A DNA stretch of 64,000 bases from Paraspadella gotoi (Eukaryota > Chaetognatha): the NCBI GenBank assembly GCA_051294375.1, contig CM119268.1:23856773-23920772 (forward strand), given 5' to 3'. Below, one piece after another: positions 9,419 through 40,482 of the stretch. Both the position numbers and the translations under genes were made by a program. Numbering within the stretch: position 1 is the first letter of the stretch; each line of letters begins with the position of its first letter. The notes under the pieces were generated by a model. The model worked only from the letters and a program-made list of their open reading frames with translations. It was not told the DNA's origin and made no database searches.

Positions 9419-11198
9419 TCTCTTTCTTTCTCTCAACAACACGATTAGGAACTATTTGTAATGAACCGACTGAATTACTGCAATATGCAAATGAGATTCC
9501 AGAAAATGAAGACGAAGTCTTTTCAACAACGATTTCATTTTATTATGACAGGGACATGTTTCGGCTTTCGGCAAATGAGATTAAAAAGGTCAAGGCTTCT
9601 GTTTTCTATCATCAATAATAGCTTCTTAATCATTGCAATCATCATCATCATCATCATCATCATCATTATCATCATCACCATCACCTTTCTACAGCCACAT
9701 CGTCAAGATACTTGAGCGCCGGCAGCGCCTCACCCACTCGACGCCTTAAGTCGTAATCTCTCTCGTTAGCGTCTGGTGAGGGAGACAAACAGACCGGGTT
9801 CCCTTCGAGGGTAAGGTGGGTAAGTGAAGAGCAGAGGGCGAGGAAGTCAACCTGGTGGGAGAGAGAGAAGACCAACAGAGTAACAAGATTAATTGTTTAA
9901 CTCTCCCCTTCTAAATTTCCCTTTTTCTTGTTTTAACTATACTAACTTAGAATTTTTTAACAACCAGATTGAAAAAGAAAAAGAAAAAAATGCTTTCCGA
10001 TTTAACTTGACAATTTTGTTATTTACCGATTAAAAAAAAATTAATTAAATCAGAATGTTTACATATATAAACAATATTTTTTACTACGATGTTTTTTTTT
10101 TATGTATTAGCTCTAATACATCAAAGTTTACGCATTGTTAAGGTGAATTAACCTTCCTCTTAATGAGATGATGATAATCACCATCATTATCACTATCATT
10201 ATCATCATTCATCATCATCTTCATCATTCATCAGCTTCATCATCCCAAACCACACCTGTTCAATCTCGTCTACAGAATTCCCCTCCAGATCCAAAACCGT
10301 CAGATCCTCCAGCATTCCCAGCGGAGAGAGATCTCTCACGTCGTTGTAAGAGATGTAGAGCTCCTTCAGGCTGTGCATCGCCGAGATCCCGTCCAGTTCC
10401 TCTAGACCACACCGGCACAACCAGAGGACCTAGAGGCAAGTGGATAATAATATAACTACATAAAAACCGAAGAACAGAACAAAATCCAAATTCAAAATTT
10501 AAGTTTAATACTACAATATGTAAATGAGATAGAAAAATTCAATCTCATTTAATAATCAGCTATTACAAATCAATGACTTTACTGATTTGTTAATTGATCG
10601 TTTGATTGATTAGTTGATGACTTGATAAATAAACTCACCTAGTAATTGATTAATGATTTAATTTCTTGATTTAATTTCTTCCTTCATTGTTATTGAAAGA
10701 TTAATAATTAAATAGATTAATTCGTCTTTGCATTAGGTTTATCAATAGGTACTTTACTGATTAATATATATTAAATTATTTATTTATTTCCATAGTGATT
10801 TAATTGCTAATTGATAAATAGATTCATTGATAGATTAGTACATTAATTATTTGATTCATGGATTTAAGGTCTAATTGACCGATTGTTTTATTAATGATTT
10901 GAGTGACAGACGGGTTAAAGGGTTGATTTATTGATTGATTGATTGATCGGTCGATCGACCCAACAAAGCGATCTACCTTCAACCCTCCGAAGCCCGTCCC
11001 CAACTCCCGCACGCAGGCGACACTCGAATCTGACAGTCTCAGCTTGTCCAGATTGGGTAGACTCGATCCGATCGCCCCCAGCGTCGCGTCGACGGTGGCC
11101 ACGCGAAGTTCGAGACTCCGTATGTGATTAAGGTCGTTACATCCGGGGAGGAGGGAGAGAAGGAGGTGCGGCGTGAGGTGTTCGGAGATGAGGACGTC
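6907..11198 (-). CDS. LRRC56: LRRC56-like leucine-rich repeat protein (6 exons found, 5' end missing)
   Basis: Exons: 10977-11198, 10256-10429, 9685-9851, 8840-9346, 8411-8617, 6907-7660, all phase-compatible, 676 residues from the first exon found. Seen: leucine-rich repeats LPNLDKLRLSDS, VLWLCRCGLEELDGI, LKELYISYNDVRDLSPL, LEDLTVLDLEGNSVDEIEQ and LTHLTLEGNPVCL, then LPALKYLDDV, EDWAFINSFL, SELTYGVIVCGSISRSLKSR. The order and the DLSPL, DLEGNSV and CG(N/S) blocks match human LRRC56 as I remember it. LRRC56 is linked to intraflagellar transport and axonemal dynein arm assembly in ciliates, trypanosomes and humans (family knowledge). The C-terminal third is low complexity. The start codon is not in these exons: an in-frame stop precedes the first exon's acceptor and no ATG lies between. 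Confidence 0.88.
7864..8222 (-). mobile_element. Family A element, longest copy, with terminal direct repeats
   Basis: Reads GAAATTGGTACAACCAATAT at 7865 and again at about 8190, with the family core between them plus a second half (CCTATCAATGAAGTGGTATA ... AAAGACCACTCCCTTAAGT). Inserted in the last LRRC56 intron. Confidence 0.8.
8411..8617 (-). CDS. LRRC56: LRRC56 exon with LTYGVIVCG block
   Basis: Encodes TAIVKSRPSSSRPLTSGG, an acidic KEEEEE stretch and SELTYGVIVCGSIS. The human protein has a comparable SSLTHG...CGN block. The acceptor abuts a 32-bp tandem repeat. Confidence 0.8.
8629..8736. repeat. 32-bp tandem repeat, about 3 copies
   Basis: Unit GGGCATTTTGTATAGGAGTT + GTAGGGCATTGC, lying directly 5' (minus sense) of an LRRC56 exon acceptor. 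Confidence 0.85.
8840..9346 (-). CDS. LRRC56: LRRC56 exon with poly-Thr, poly-Gly and poly-Ala tracts
   Basis: Frame begins AATTVKSPTKTT, has the family-like TEDWAFINSFL, then Gly-rich and Ala-rich runs from GGC and GCC triplets, ending THPFRV. Phase 2 on both sides, GTAAGG donor. The 507-bp length fits the phases exactly. Confidence 0.75.
9376..9434. repeat. (CT)n microsatellite
   Basis: CT run in an LRRC56 intron next to the 8840-9346 exon. Confidence 0.9.
9685..9851 (-). CDS. LRRC56: LRRC56 exon (last LRR and LRR cap)
   Basis: VDFLALCSSLTHLTLEGNPV followed by DYDLRRRVGEALPALKYLDD. Ends with two bases of an Arg codon; the donor GTGATG runs into an (ATC)n microsatellite. Confidence 0.9.
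10164..10237. repeat. (ATC)n microsatellite
   Basis: ATC/ATT triplets between two LRRC56 exons; a second (ATC)n lies at 9635-9685. They are part of the introns, not the protein. Confidence 0.85.
10256..10429 (-). CDS. LRRC56: LRRC56 exon (core LRRs)
   Basis: 58 codons, phase 0 to 0, carrying three LRR units from VLWLCRCGLEELDGI to LDLEGNSVDEIEQ. The CTCTAG acceptor is good, the GTGTGG donor moderate. Confidence 0.9.
10977..11198 (-). CDS. LRRC56: LRRC56 first exon found (LRR start)
   Basis: 74 codons, phase 0 to 0: DVLISEHLTPHLLLSLLPGC through HIRSLELRVATVDATLGAIG and LPNLDKLRLSD. CTTCAG acceptor, GTAGAT donor. Confidence 0.85.
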
Positions 11199-11203
11199 CT
11201 GAA

Positions 11204-11335
11204 GGAAGAGTTGGGACGGAAATCTGCATTAATGTCATCATCACTTATGACATCAGCATGAAAGGAAGAGTTGGGACGGAAATCTGCATTAATGACATCA
11301 TCACTTATGACATCACTTATGACATCAGCATGAAA
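11204..11335. repeat. About 64-bp direct duplication
   Basis: GGAAGAGTTGGGACGGAAAT + CTGCATTAATG(T/A)CATCATC... occurs twice in tandem, the second copy with an extra TCACTTATGACA. It lies immediately 5' of the first LRRC56 exon found. 11340-11830 is AT-rich and I see no LRRC56 start exon there. Confidence 0.85.
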
Positions 11336-11832
11336 GGGCACCATCATCATAAAGAGGATATAATCATTGTGTGGTCATCGCCTTAAAATAAAAGGGGTCA
11401 TCGCCTTAAATGGTCTATAAATTTGAATAGTTCAATCTTATGACGATTGGGCTCTGTGTTGTCTTTCTTCTCTGTCTGTCTGGCTTTTTGTCTATCTCTC
11501 TGGCTTTCATTCTATTTGTCTGTCTGGCTTTCAGTGAATTAATAATTAAAAAAAAATCAAGACGGGTGATCCCAAAAAAAGAAAGTTACTCTTCACAATA
11601 TGCGATTCAAAAAAACTGAATAAATGTTTAATGTATGTATGAAGTTTATTTTACATTAAACAGATGCGAATAATCAGGGGAAATGGAAACCAGTTAATAA
11701 AAACGCATGAAATATAAATAAAACTAAAACCAAATAAGAATAAAATCACAATCATAAATATGTTCCAAACCGATAGAAAATGACATTACAATTAGAGATT
11801 ATATAAATTCAAACAAATAAAAAAAAAAACAT

Positions 11833-12061
11833 TTAGAAAGGAGTCTCGAACGCTCGACCTTTTAATTCGTCATCTCTTTGAGTCCAAAAGAAAAAAGCGA
11901 CGCCGACGGCGAAAATAGCGACGAAAATGAAAGACTTGAAAGAAATTCCATCGTCTGTAGATGAGACATCATCTGTTACAGATGGATGAGCCTCGGTTGT
12001 AGATGGAATATCATCTATGTCTTCTTCAAAGTCTGAATCCGAGGCTTCAGTCGGACCGTAA
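11833..12061 (-). CDS. Transglutaminase exon 4 / single-pass membrane tail
   Basis: Acceptor TTTCCAG at 12064-12062. One base completes the Asp codon from exon 3, then YGPTEASDSDFEEDIDDI, an acidic Ser/Thr-rich linker, a hydrophobic segment FKSFIFVAIFAVGVAFFFW, and QRDDELKGRAFETPF before the stop. It could also be an independent 85-codon frame from ATG 12090, but the exact phase match favours splicing. Confidence 0.6.
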
Positions 12062-15000
12062 CTGGAAATTAAGGAAATAACCAACTTCATTAGCGAAAAA
12101 AAAGATTTTGGAGAAAACTTAAAAAATTAATATTATTTAATGTTAAATGGATAAGGCGCTATGTGGGCTGAAGAATGCTGTATGCAACTTCATCAACCCC
12201 CTCTAGCAGCCTTGGAATCGGACTTGAGGGTCTTCCACGCCCCCAAGGCGGTTTACGGCTGTCCTCACGCTTCCCGAAGGGTGGGTACCTTGGGGAATCG
12301 ATCACAGTACCTCACGGTCATGAACGAGTAAAGATATCATGCTTAGAGTTGGGGTGAATTTATTGCAATGCCCGATTATATTTATAATTTTTAAAAATAT
12401 AAAGATTAATAGTATTTGTATTAGTAATACTTGCCAAATACTCAAAAACTTACTCGACTCTCATCTCCATCGATTTTCCGTTGCTGCTAATTTTGTCCGA
12501 CGAAAACGAAGCCAAAATCTCTACGTCTCCTTTTTTCCTCGGGCGAAACTGGACGATCCTCTCCAAAGTCGATTCGGCGGCCAAAGGTTCGGGCGGGGTC
12601 TCCACGGGATCCATGCGACCGCCTTCGAGTCTGAAGACGCAATTGAGAAGATCTTCCTTCAACGGGTTGGTGAAAGAGAGACGTGCTCGATGGAGAGGTT
12701 GAGAGAGAGGTGTCGTCTCCTCTTCTTCCTCCAACATCTCCACGCCCACTTCCGGCAAATCTAGATCCACGACGACTCGATCCGAGAAGAGGGTTTCCTC
12801 GGAACGGCTCGTCGAGTTGACCAAAACTCTGAAGTGAAGAAAAGCATCTTGACGAACGAATCGAAGGTATTCTTCATCCTCCACGGTCAACTTGAATGAC
12901 TTCGTTTCATTCGCCGGAAGATGTTGACATTTTAAATCTTCAATCTTTACCGAAGATTCGCTCAACGATTGTCCAGCGTAATCGTGAACCGTTACGGCGA
13001 ATCGGACGTCCACATCGACGGCCGCGGCCACTCGAACGATGAGAAACGCTTCGATAGAGTTTCCAGCTTTGACGGAAGGCGGCGTCGCGATAAAAGAGCA
13101 TCGCATTTTTATTTTCTTTTTTTCTAGAAATAGAATCATGTCTCGCACGTGACCATCGCCGCGCGGATAGACTTTTTTCAAAACTCTTTTTTCTTCTTCC
13201 GATTCCTCGGGAAATTTATAAAGATGAGTCACGTCCATCCTTTCGAAATTCCGATTTCCGACGCCTTTCGTGCTCACTTTTTTACCGATGCAACCCGGGT
13301 CGACTCTTACGATCACGTGACTTCCCCAATGTCTTTCGCGATTAAAGTCACAATCACATTTGTACTCGATCAATGTTCCGTTGACTTCGGCGAATATGAA
13401 TTTACCATCGAATGGCAAATTAACTTTTCCTTCCTTGATCGCCCGCACGGATGCAGGGCCGCAGCGGAGCAGGCCGCCGCTGGATTCCTGCGGCGTGGCG
13501 TCCAAAGCTTGCCATCCGTCGTACCCTATTTTTGGGTAAGGGGGAGAAAGACTTACTCATTTGGGTCAGTCAAAAGAAAGTATATGTTATTGCTATGTAT
13601 GAAATTGGTACAACCAATATAAAAATTATTCATTTAATAAATAAGCTATCTTGCCCCTGACAGGCTTTGGTGGTTTAAGGCCTCCATCACTCTTACAAGA
13701 TAATGACAATGCAGGTCTCTTCAAGCTTTCAATCAAGACTCACAATAAAATTAAAATTCCATCAGCAATAACTTACCTTTTGGCAAATCACGACGCCTGC
13801 ACCAACTTTCGTTCCAAACGTGAAAATTCCACCAAGAATCAAAACTTCTATTTCCGCCGTCGCTAGAGGAGAAGTAAGACTCCAGTACGAGGTTCTCGTT
13901 TTTGTCGTGACCCGAGTTGAAATTAGTGACGCTTCGTGTCGGAATTCCAAGTGCGCGACCAATGGTCGTGGTCACGGCCGAGAATACCCAACACTGGGCC
14001 CAACGAACTGGGCATTTCTCTCTCATCCACTGGGTCAAGATCTTTAACGACCCTAACCAGACCCAAGGCTCAGGGTGAGGCTCATAACAGCCGCCCCATT
14101 TTCCAAGAAGGACGCCGCCATCTTGATTATTGGCGTTGACCATTTGACTGATGAAACGCAATACGATGACAGGATTAGACCTGTCTTCGAAAACGCCCAT
14201 ACGCTCGATAATCTTGAATGCCGCTTCGTAGCAAGCGATCTCGTACTGAGCGAAATACCATGGGCGAGGCTTTGGCTCGGCGAATGTCCCGCAGAAGACC
14301 CGACCAACGTCGTTGAGGACAAATTCGTTGCGTTCAGATGGAAGAGGCATGAAGACGTCGTCTTGGGGACACCAAGAGTTGAAGAGAAGATACAGACGGG
14401 TTGAGAAGACGGATGCTGCTGATTGGGCGGCGGAAGCGGCGGCTGCTGCTGCATTTCCATCGCCTTTATAAATTTCGAAAAAGATTTGATATTTGCTGAT
14501 GGAAGCGTCGAATGGAATTTGAAGAGAAAAGTTGATCCAATCAGAAATTTGATTATTGGCAGGAAGACGGACTAAAGACCAAGCGTCGATCGAACTGTCT
14601 AGTGATAGAGAAAATGTGGGTATTTAGTTTATATTTGTTTTAATTATTATCATATAAAATATTGGTTTTTACGTTTTAGTCTATAAATTTATGAATCGGA
14701 TATTTTTATGGATCGTTGATATGATATGATATGATATGATAATGATATGATATGATATATGATATAATTCTCTTTCTTCATCTTGAGAAGGCAACATGGA
14801 TTATTGATCGCAAAAATAATTACTCTATATATCCTTTATGAAATATCAAAGTTAGTAATTTTCGAAATGCAAATTATAAATCTTTAACATCCTTTTAAAC
14901 AATCCCAATTTTCAACCATCATTAAACTTTTTTTTCAACTTATCTTTTTCCTCCAACACAATACGACTTCCCTTTGCTTCGCTCGGTCTCTCTCCGCTCT

Positions 15001-15253
15001 CAAGCGTCAGACGCAACAGAGCAGTATCCACCGCCGCCGCTGCGACTCGAAACCGCAGCCTCAAACCGCGCCGCCCGAAAATAGCGTCTTCGGCGTCGTG
15101 CGGCGAACGATAGTCGCTCGTGCGGTGCGCGGCGGAATTGGCTCGGCGCTGGAGATCGAGCCAGGCCGGCAGCGGCGCCTGCTTGATTGAAGACCAGGCG
15201 GACCGCCTGATGTCGTTGTCGTTGTTGTTGTTAGAGGAAGCCGTCGACGTCAT
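11833..15253 (-). CDS. Transglutaminase with predicted C-terminal membrane tail (4 exons)
   Basis: Exons 14917-15253, 13777-14598, 12454-13525, 11833-12061; 819 residues, long for the family (about 690-730) because of the added tail. Transglutaminases form Gln-Lys isopeptide bonds. Seen: N-terminal beta-sandwich (AHRTSDYRSPH, FGRRGLRLRF, SGERPSEAKGSR), core entry LYLLFNSWCP and NEFVLNDVGRVFCGT, catalytic Cys in VRWAQCWVFSAV, catalytic His in WNFHVWNESW, catalytic Asp in GWQALDATPQ, then RCGPASVRAIKEG, FAEVNG and two beta-barrel domains with FTNPLKEDLLNCVFRLEG. The triad is complete, so activity is expected. ATG 15253 follows an in-frame stop. The exon 1 donor (G|GTTGAA) is weak. The third exon either stops at TAA 12452-12450 or uses the overlapping GTAAGT to reach the tail exon. 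Confidence 0.9.
12147..12340 (+). mobile_element. SINE-like repeat, family B
   Basis: Starts ATGGATAAGGCGCTATGTGG and contains CCCAAGGCGG and GGGTACCTTGGGGAATCGAT. TGGATAAGGCG resembles a tRNA D-arm/A-box. Shared with 34866-35083 and, inverted, 60570-60799. Lies in the last transglutaminase intron. Confidence 0.75.
12454..13525 (-). CDS. Transglutaminase exon 3 (catalytic Asp, beta barrels)
   Basis: Begins YDGWQALDATPQESSGGLLR and continues through RCGPASVRAIKEGKVNL and MDVTHLYKFPEESEEEKR to the second barrel. Ends ...KSMEMRV followed by GA|GTAAGT. Unspliced, the next codon is TAA (12452-12450). Confidence 0.9.
13598..13745 (-). mobile_element. Dispersed repeat family A copy
   Basis: From ATGAAATTGGTACAACCAAT to CAAGCTTTCAATCAAGACTC, with the GGTTTAAGGCCTCCATCACT core. 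Inserted in the intron between transglutaminase exons 2 and 3, short of the exon boundaries. Confidence 0.9.
13777..14598 (-). CDS. Transglutaminase exon 2 (catalytic Cys and His)
   Basis: Runs from SSIDAWSLVRLPANN through LYLLFNSWCPQDD, PVRWAQCWVFSAVTTTIGRA, LGIPTRSVTNFNSGHDKNEN and WWNFHVWNESWCRRRDLPKG. GTAAGT donor at 13776-13771 splits the final Gly codon, which the next exon completes. Confidence 0.9.
14718..14768. repeat. (GATAT)n microsatellite
   Basis: TGATA/GATAT pentamers in the first transglutaminase intron. Confidence 0.85.
14917..15253 (-). CDS. Transglutaminase exon 1 (N-terminal sandwich domain)
   Basis: MTSTASSNNNNDNDIRRSAW ... LPAWLDLQRRANSAAHRTSD with the family's RRG and RPSEAKGSR motifs. 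It ends in a Lys-rich stretch; the 3' boundary is the least certain in this gene. Confidence 0.75.
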
Positions 15254-15374
15254 CGTGTTCGTAGTTTAGGAAAAAAACAGATTTGGTTTTTTGTTTTAAC
15301 TAAAAATGTTTTGTTTTGAGAAAACTTGAAGTCGCGACAAAACGGAGAAAAAACAGGGAAAACCAGTTTCAGTT

Positions 15375-15381
<7 letters not shown>

Positions 15382-15423
<42 letters not shown>
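15382..15423. repeat. (GA)n microsatellite
   Basis: GA run upstream of the transglutaminase start. 15424-15840 is otherwise AT/CT-rich with TCTGTCTCTATC-type repeats. Confidence 0.85.
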
Positions 15424-15427
<4 letters not shown>

Positions 15428-15840
15428 GGTTTTACTTTAATTCAAACAAGCGTCAAAGATTTAATCTAATCTTTACGCTTTCCAAAAAAAAAACCAACAG
15501 AAATAAGGAATTTCTGTCAAGTAATAACCTTATACGACGCTTACCGAGCTGATAAAGAAACAAGATGAGAATTAATAAACAATTATTAATAACAATACTA
15601 ATCGATTAGTTAAAAGAGTCTTTCTCCCAAATCTCTGATTTTATCAATCTCCTTCTCTTTTTTAATATCTCTGTCTCTATCTGTCTACTAATAAATTCTG
15701 TCTCCATCTTTCTTTTAATAACTTTCTATCTGTCTACTATTAAATTCTGTCTCTATCTCTCTCTTATCTTATCTCTCTCTATCTCTCTATTACCTTGTCT
15801 GTCTCCATCTTTCCTCTTATCTCATAATTCCCTTTCTCAC

Positions 15841-16122
15841 CTTGGGAACGACCCAGTCTGTCTTCAAAGACGACGCCCGCTTCCCTCCGCCGCCGCCGCC
15901 GCCGCCGCCAGCCTCTCCTACATCTGCGACCGATTCCGGAGATCGTCGACGCCGTTCCACATCGGAGATCCTGACTCCGCGAAGAAGTTTAAAGGAAGTG
16001 GACGAGGAGTTGGAGGGTGTGCTCGTCGTCGTTGGAGGTGAGGGAGTCTCCTTTATCTCCAAGAGTTTCGTGGATGCGGTGGCGCCGAATCCTTTGTCTA
16101 AAGAATCCTTTATCAGGGCCAT
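15841..16122 (-). CDS. Unassigned GC-rich coding-like exon
   Basis: Open frame MALIKDSLDKGFGATASTKL ... SFKLLRGVRISDVERRRRSP, nine Gly in a run, then KTDWVVPK followed by a GTGAGA donor at 15840-15835. It is on the same strand and just upstream of the transglutaminase. It could be an alternative 5' exon of that gene: splicing to AG before GCGCCGCTG at about 15180 would keep phase. It could instead start a separate gene. I do not recognise the sequence. Confidence 0.35.
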
Positions 16123-16199
16123 AGTCTCTTTACTTGTGGGGAAAGGAAAGGGGCAGAATAAAGTGTGGGTAAGTAGTGTGTGGGTCCTTTGTGGTCAGT

Positions 16200-17500
16200 T
16201 AGGTTAAAACAACCACAATTAGGTTTAAAAGAAAGGAATTTATAATCAAGATAAAAAGTCTAGATATTTTAAAACGTTTTAAATTGTACTTTATCAAAGA
16301 TGAAGATAACAATATTCAATTCTAGAAAATTAATTTTTAACGGAAAGAATCCATAACCAAATTCATGCTGTCGATGTTCAACTATTTTACGAGACAAAAT
16401 ATACAAATCTTTGTTAATTTGATTTTGTATTATCGATTCTTTAAAAGGTTATATGTCCGTTCCTATAAGGTCATGATAAACACACCTTTATGGTTGTTTC
16501 TAGTTGCTACGCGACTTGACTTTTGTTCATCATTTAATTCGTCGAAAGAAATTGAAAAGAGGCCGCTCGTAGTCAGGGCTTTCGTTCGTTCTCCGACGTG
16601 CAAACAAAAGATCAGAACCTTCAATATATAATTAAAATATAAAAGTTTTATCCATATTATTAACCTTTCAAAATCTTCGTTTAGAATTTCAGTCAAAATT
16701 TAAGTGTAACACAGATTAATTGATTAATTTTTAAATTACCTCAATGAAAATCCGTTTGTTTATCCCCTATTTTCTAGGCAACTTTTTTTCTATTTCTTAT
16801 ACACGTTTAAAAAAACAAATATAGTTAAATAGTCGCTCGCTTCCCGTAATAATATTATTGAGTAAGACTTCATTTTATGCTACTAAGTTTCTGAACTTGA
16901 TGAATTTAAATGTTAATTCATCAAATTTTTGAAAATCACTCGCTAGTGAGATTTAGAATTACGGTTGTTATAACTGAATTGGACATCCAGATATTTATTT
17001 AAGTAGATTCCTCGTCTATTTAGCTTAAAAATAAAATTTTTCAATTAAATATTTTCATTGATATCGTATCTCTATTTATTACCATCAGAATTGTCTAAAT
17101 CAAAACATTTTATTTCTCGATGAATTTTATTTAATTTAATCAATTTGTACAATATTCCGTACAATAAATTTCATTTCAAGAGAATAGATTACAAAAACAA
17201 ATTCGAAATAACGAGAGAAAATTCGAATAATAATAATAATATTATCAATAATAATAAAAGTTGGAAAACGAATTAACAAGTAGCATTTCTGTTACGAAGG
17301 CAAAGACGATTTCAAAATTTCTAAATTTAGAAAAATAAACAAGAGAGAAAAAGAGAGAAATAATGTATTTTTTTTTAAATATTTGAGTCTTTGTTAATCC
17401 TATTTTTATTAATAGGAAAACAAAAAGGATTTTGGTTCCAACTTCATTTGGAATCGAATTTAACATCGTAATAATATTATTTAAAAAATAATAAAGTTGG
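16200..17500. other. AT-rich intergenic sequence, nothing recognised
   Basis: Only short frames without splice or domain support. 17225-17260 is (ATA)n-like. Confidence 0.6.
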
Positions 17501-17527
17501 CTTTTTTAAAAACTTTTTTGAGCGAAA

Positions 17528-17535
17528 GAGCGAGA

Positions 17536-17596
<61 letters not shown>

Positions 17597-18105
17597 AGAG
17601 AGGTTTCAATGTTTCCTTTTTTGTTTCGGGAATTTGTTTTTGTGTTTTTGAGAAGAAAAAAAGAAAATCAATTAAATATATCACTAAATATTTTTTTTTG
17701 TTTTGGATTCGACGAAACATTTTGTTTCTTTGATCTGTCGACAACAACAACAACAACAAGAACAATCTAAGACTAAATTTAGGGCAAAACTGGATGAGAG
17801 AGAAGAGGGAAGAAGGGAGAGAGAGAGGGAAGAGGAGAGTGAGAGGGACGAGGGAGAGTGAGGAGGGGACGAGGAGATACGAGATAGAGAGGACGAGGGA
17901 GATACGAGATAGAGAGGACGAGGGAGATAGAGAGGACGAGAGAGAGAGAGATCGAGAGCGAGAGAGGGAGAGGAGAGAGAGAGGGAAAAGGGAGAGAGAG
18001 AGGGAAGAGGGAGAGAGAGGAAGAGGAGAGAGAGGGAAGAGGGAGAGAGAGGGAGAGGAGAGAGCAGGGGAAGAGGAGAGAGAGGGAAGAGGGAGAGAGA
18101 AAGAA
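17528..18105. repeat. (GA)n and purine-rich tracts
   Basis: 17528-17600 is (GA)n and 17795-18105 is GAGAGAGGGAAGAGG-type repeat. Both have counterparts at 24990-25056 and 25255-25505. They mark the left edge of the duplicated block. Confidence 0.85.
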
Positions 18106-19140
18106 AAACTAAATTCGCTATGAATATTATCTTTTGCAGAAAAATGAAAAAAACTGCATCGAGAAAAATATGTAGAATTTCTGTCATAAAACTTGAAAAA
18201 TGTAAATATTGGATCAGGAAAAAAGAAAAAAAGGCTGAAAAATTAAAAGAAGAAAAAAAACATGAAAAAATGTATTAAATCAAGAAAAAATTGAAAATAA
18301 AAATAAGCAAATAGAAGAATAACGAATATTTGAAAAAAAAAAATTTTCTATTCGGTTTTTGCAAAAATAACCGAAGAGTTTAAGGAAAAAGATGTTGAAT
18401 ATTTAAAATAATTTGTGAAGGAAACTACATCAATTTTTAAGTCGGAAACTACATCAGTTTTTAATGTCGGACTATTTTTTTTTGCAAAATACGAAACAAA
18501 AAATAATGTATTTTGACCGAAAGTTGCAAATTAATAAATGTAAATTAATTAATGTAAATCAATCAGCGGAAAAATTAAATAATTTAGGCAGCATAATTCT
18601 GAGCAGGTTGACATTAGGGGGAGAGAGAGAGAGGAGAGAAGAGAGGAGAGAGGAGAAAGAGAGAGAGAGAGAGAGAGGAGAGGAGGATGAGGAGAGAGAG
18701 AGGAGAGAGAGAGAGAGAGATGTGTGTGCGTGTGTTTCTTGAGATCCATGACTCACACATAAAAATCCATGAGACAGAGTCGAATTTTAATTGGTTTCAA
18801 GTCTTAAAAAATATGACGGAAGAATTAAAATCAAGTGGAAATCATTTCTAATTCGGTCCAAAATAAAATGACCCACATTTTGGGGACTGAGTTTTGTTTA
18901 GATTCTAATTCACGCAAGGAGAGGGAGAGGGAGAGAGAGAGAGAGAAACAGGGGGAGGGAGAGAGAAAGAGAGAGAGAAACAGAGAGAGAGATTAAAGGG
19001 CAAGGGGGAAGTTGTCTAGAGTTATTAGAGGATTGAAAGACAACGAGAGATAGAGAGAGTTTGGAAAGAGATGAGACGAAAGTTTCACAACGAGAGAATC
19101 ACAACGAAGGAGTCACGTCTCCTCCTCTTCCTCCTCCTCG

Positions 19141-39778
<20,638 letters not shown>

Positions 39779-40482
39779 TTTCGCGAGAGAGAGAGAGATA
39801 GATTTTCTTGGGTGAGGAAAAGGGAAGAAAGATGGAGACAAAGTCATTTTTTTTATACGTTTCCTTATCGAGTTTTATTTCCACTTCAAGATTTTTTCTT
39901 ATTCCTTTTATTTTTTTTTCTGAAAAAAAAAGAATAAAATAAATGAGGTAGACTGATCGTTCAAAAGGGTATTAAAGTATAAAGCGAAATACTGAGAATC
40001 ACAGGAATCACAGAAAAGTTCTCACAGATGTTGAGTTGGAGAGTGATTCGTGATCGACTTCTCGTCAACATCCCGAGTGAGAGAGAGAGGGATTGCGTCT
40101 GAGAAGGACGGCGGCGTTTCCCTTCATCAATAAAATGCCGAGGCGCTGGAAAAGATGGCCAACGGTTTCAGCCCATTCACGTCCGGTTTGCCAGGGCGAG
40201 GCCAATGTCCGAATGTGGAGGGCTGCATCGGGGTCTCAGGCTCCAAGGGTCTCGGCTGGAAGGGGGACGAAAACGATCCCTTCGGCGTGGCGTCGCCTTT
40301 GATACTTTTATTTCCAAGATTTTTCTTCTTTTTTCTTTTTTCTTTTTTCTTCTCTTTTATTTTCTCTTTTTTTCTATTTTTTCTCCCTTTTTCCGTTTTT
40401 ATCCTCCGGTTTTTATCTTTCGATTCAGACACAAAAATTAAACTTCGGTTTTTCTTCAAAGCGAATTTTTTTTTTTTTTTTT
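39779..40482. other. Eph upstream region with a GC-rich block at about 40085-40310
   Basis: 40085-40310 is much richer in CpG than its surroundings and open in several frames on both strands (for example MANGFSPFTSGLPGRGQCP on plus, SFSSPFQPRPLEPETP on minus). It may hold the Eph promoter or 5' UTR. No conserved protein is recognised. 40310-40482 is T-rich. Confidence 0.35.
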
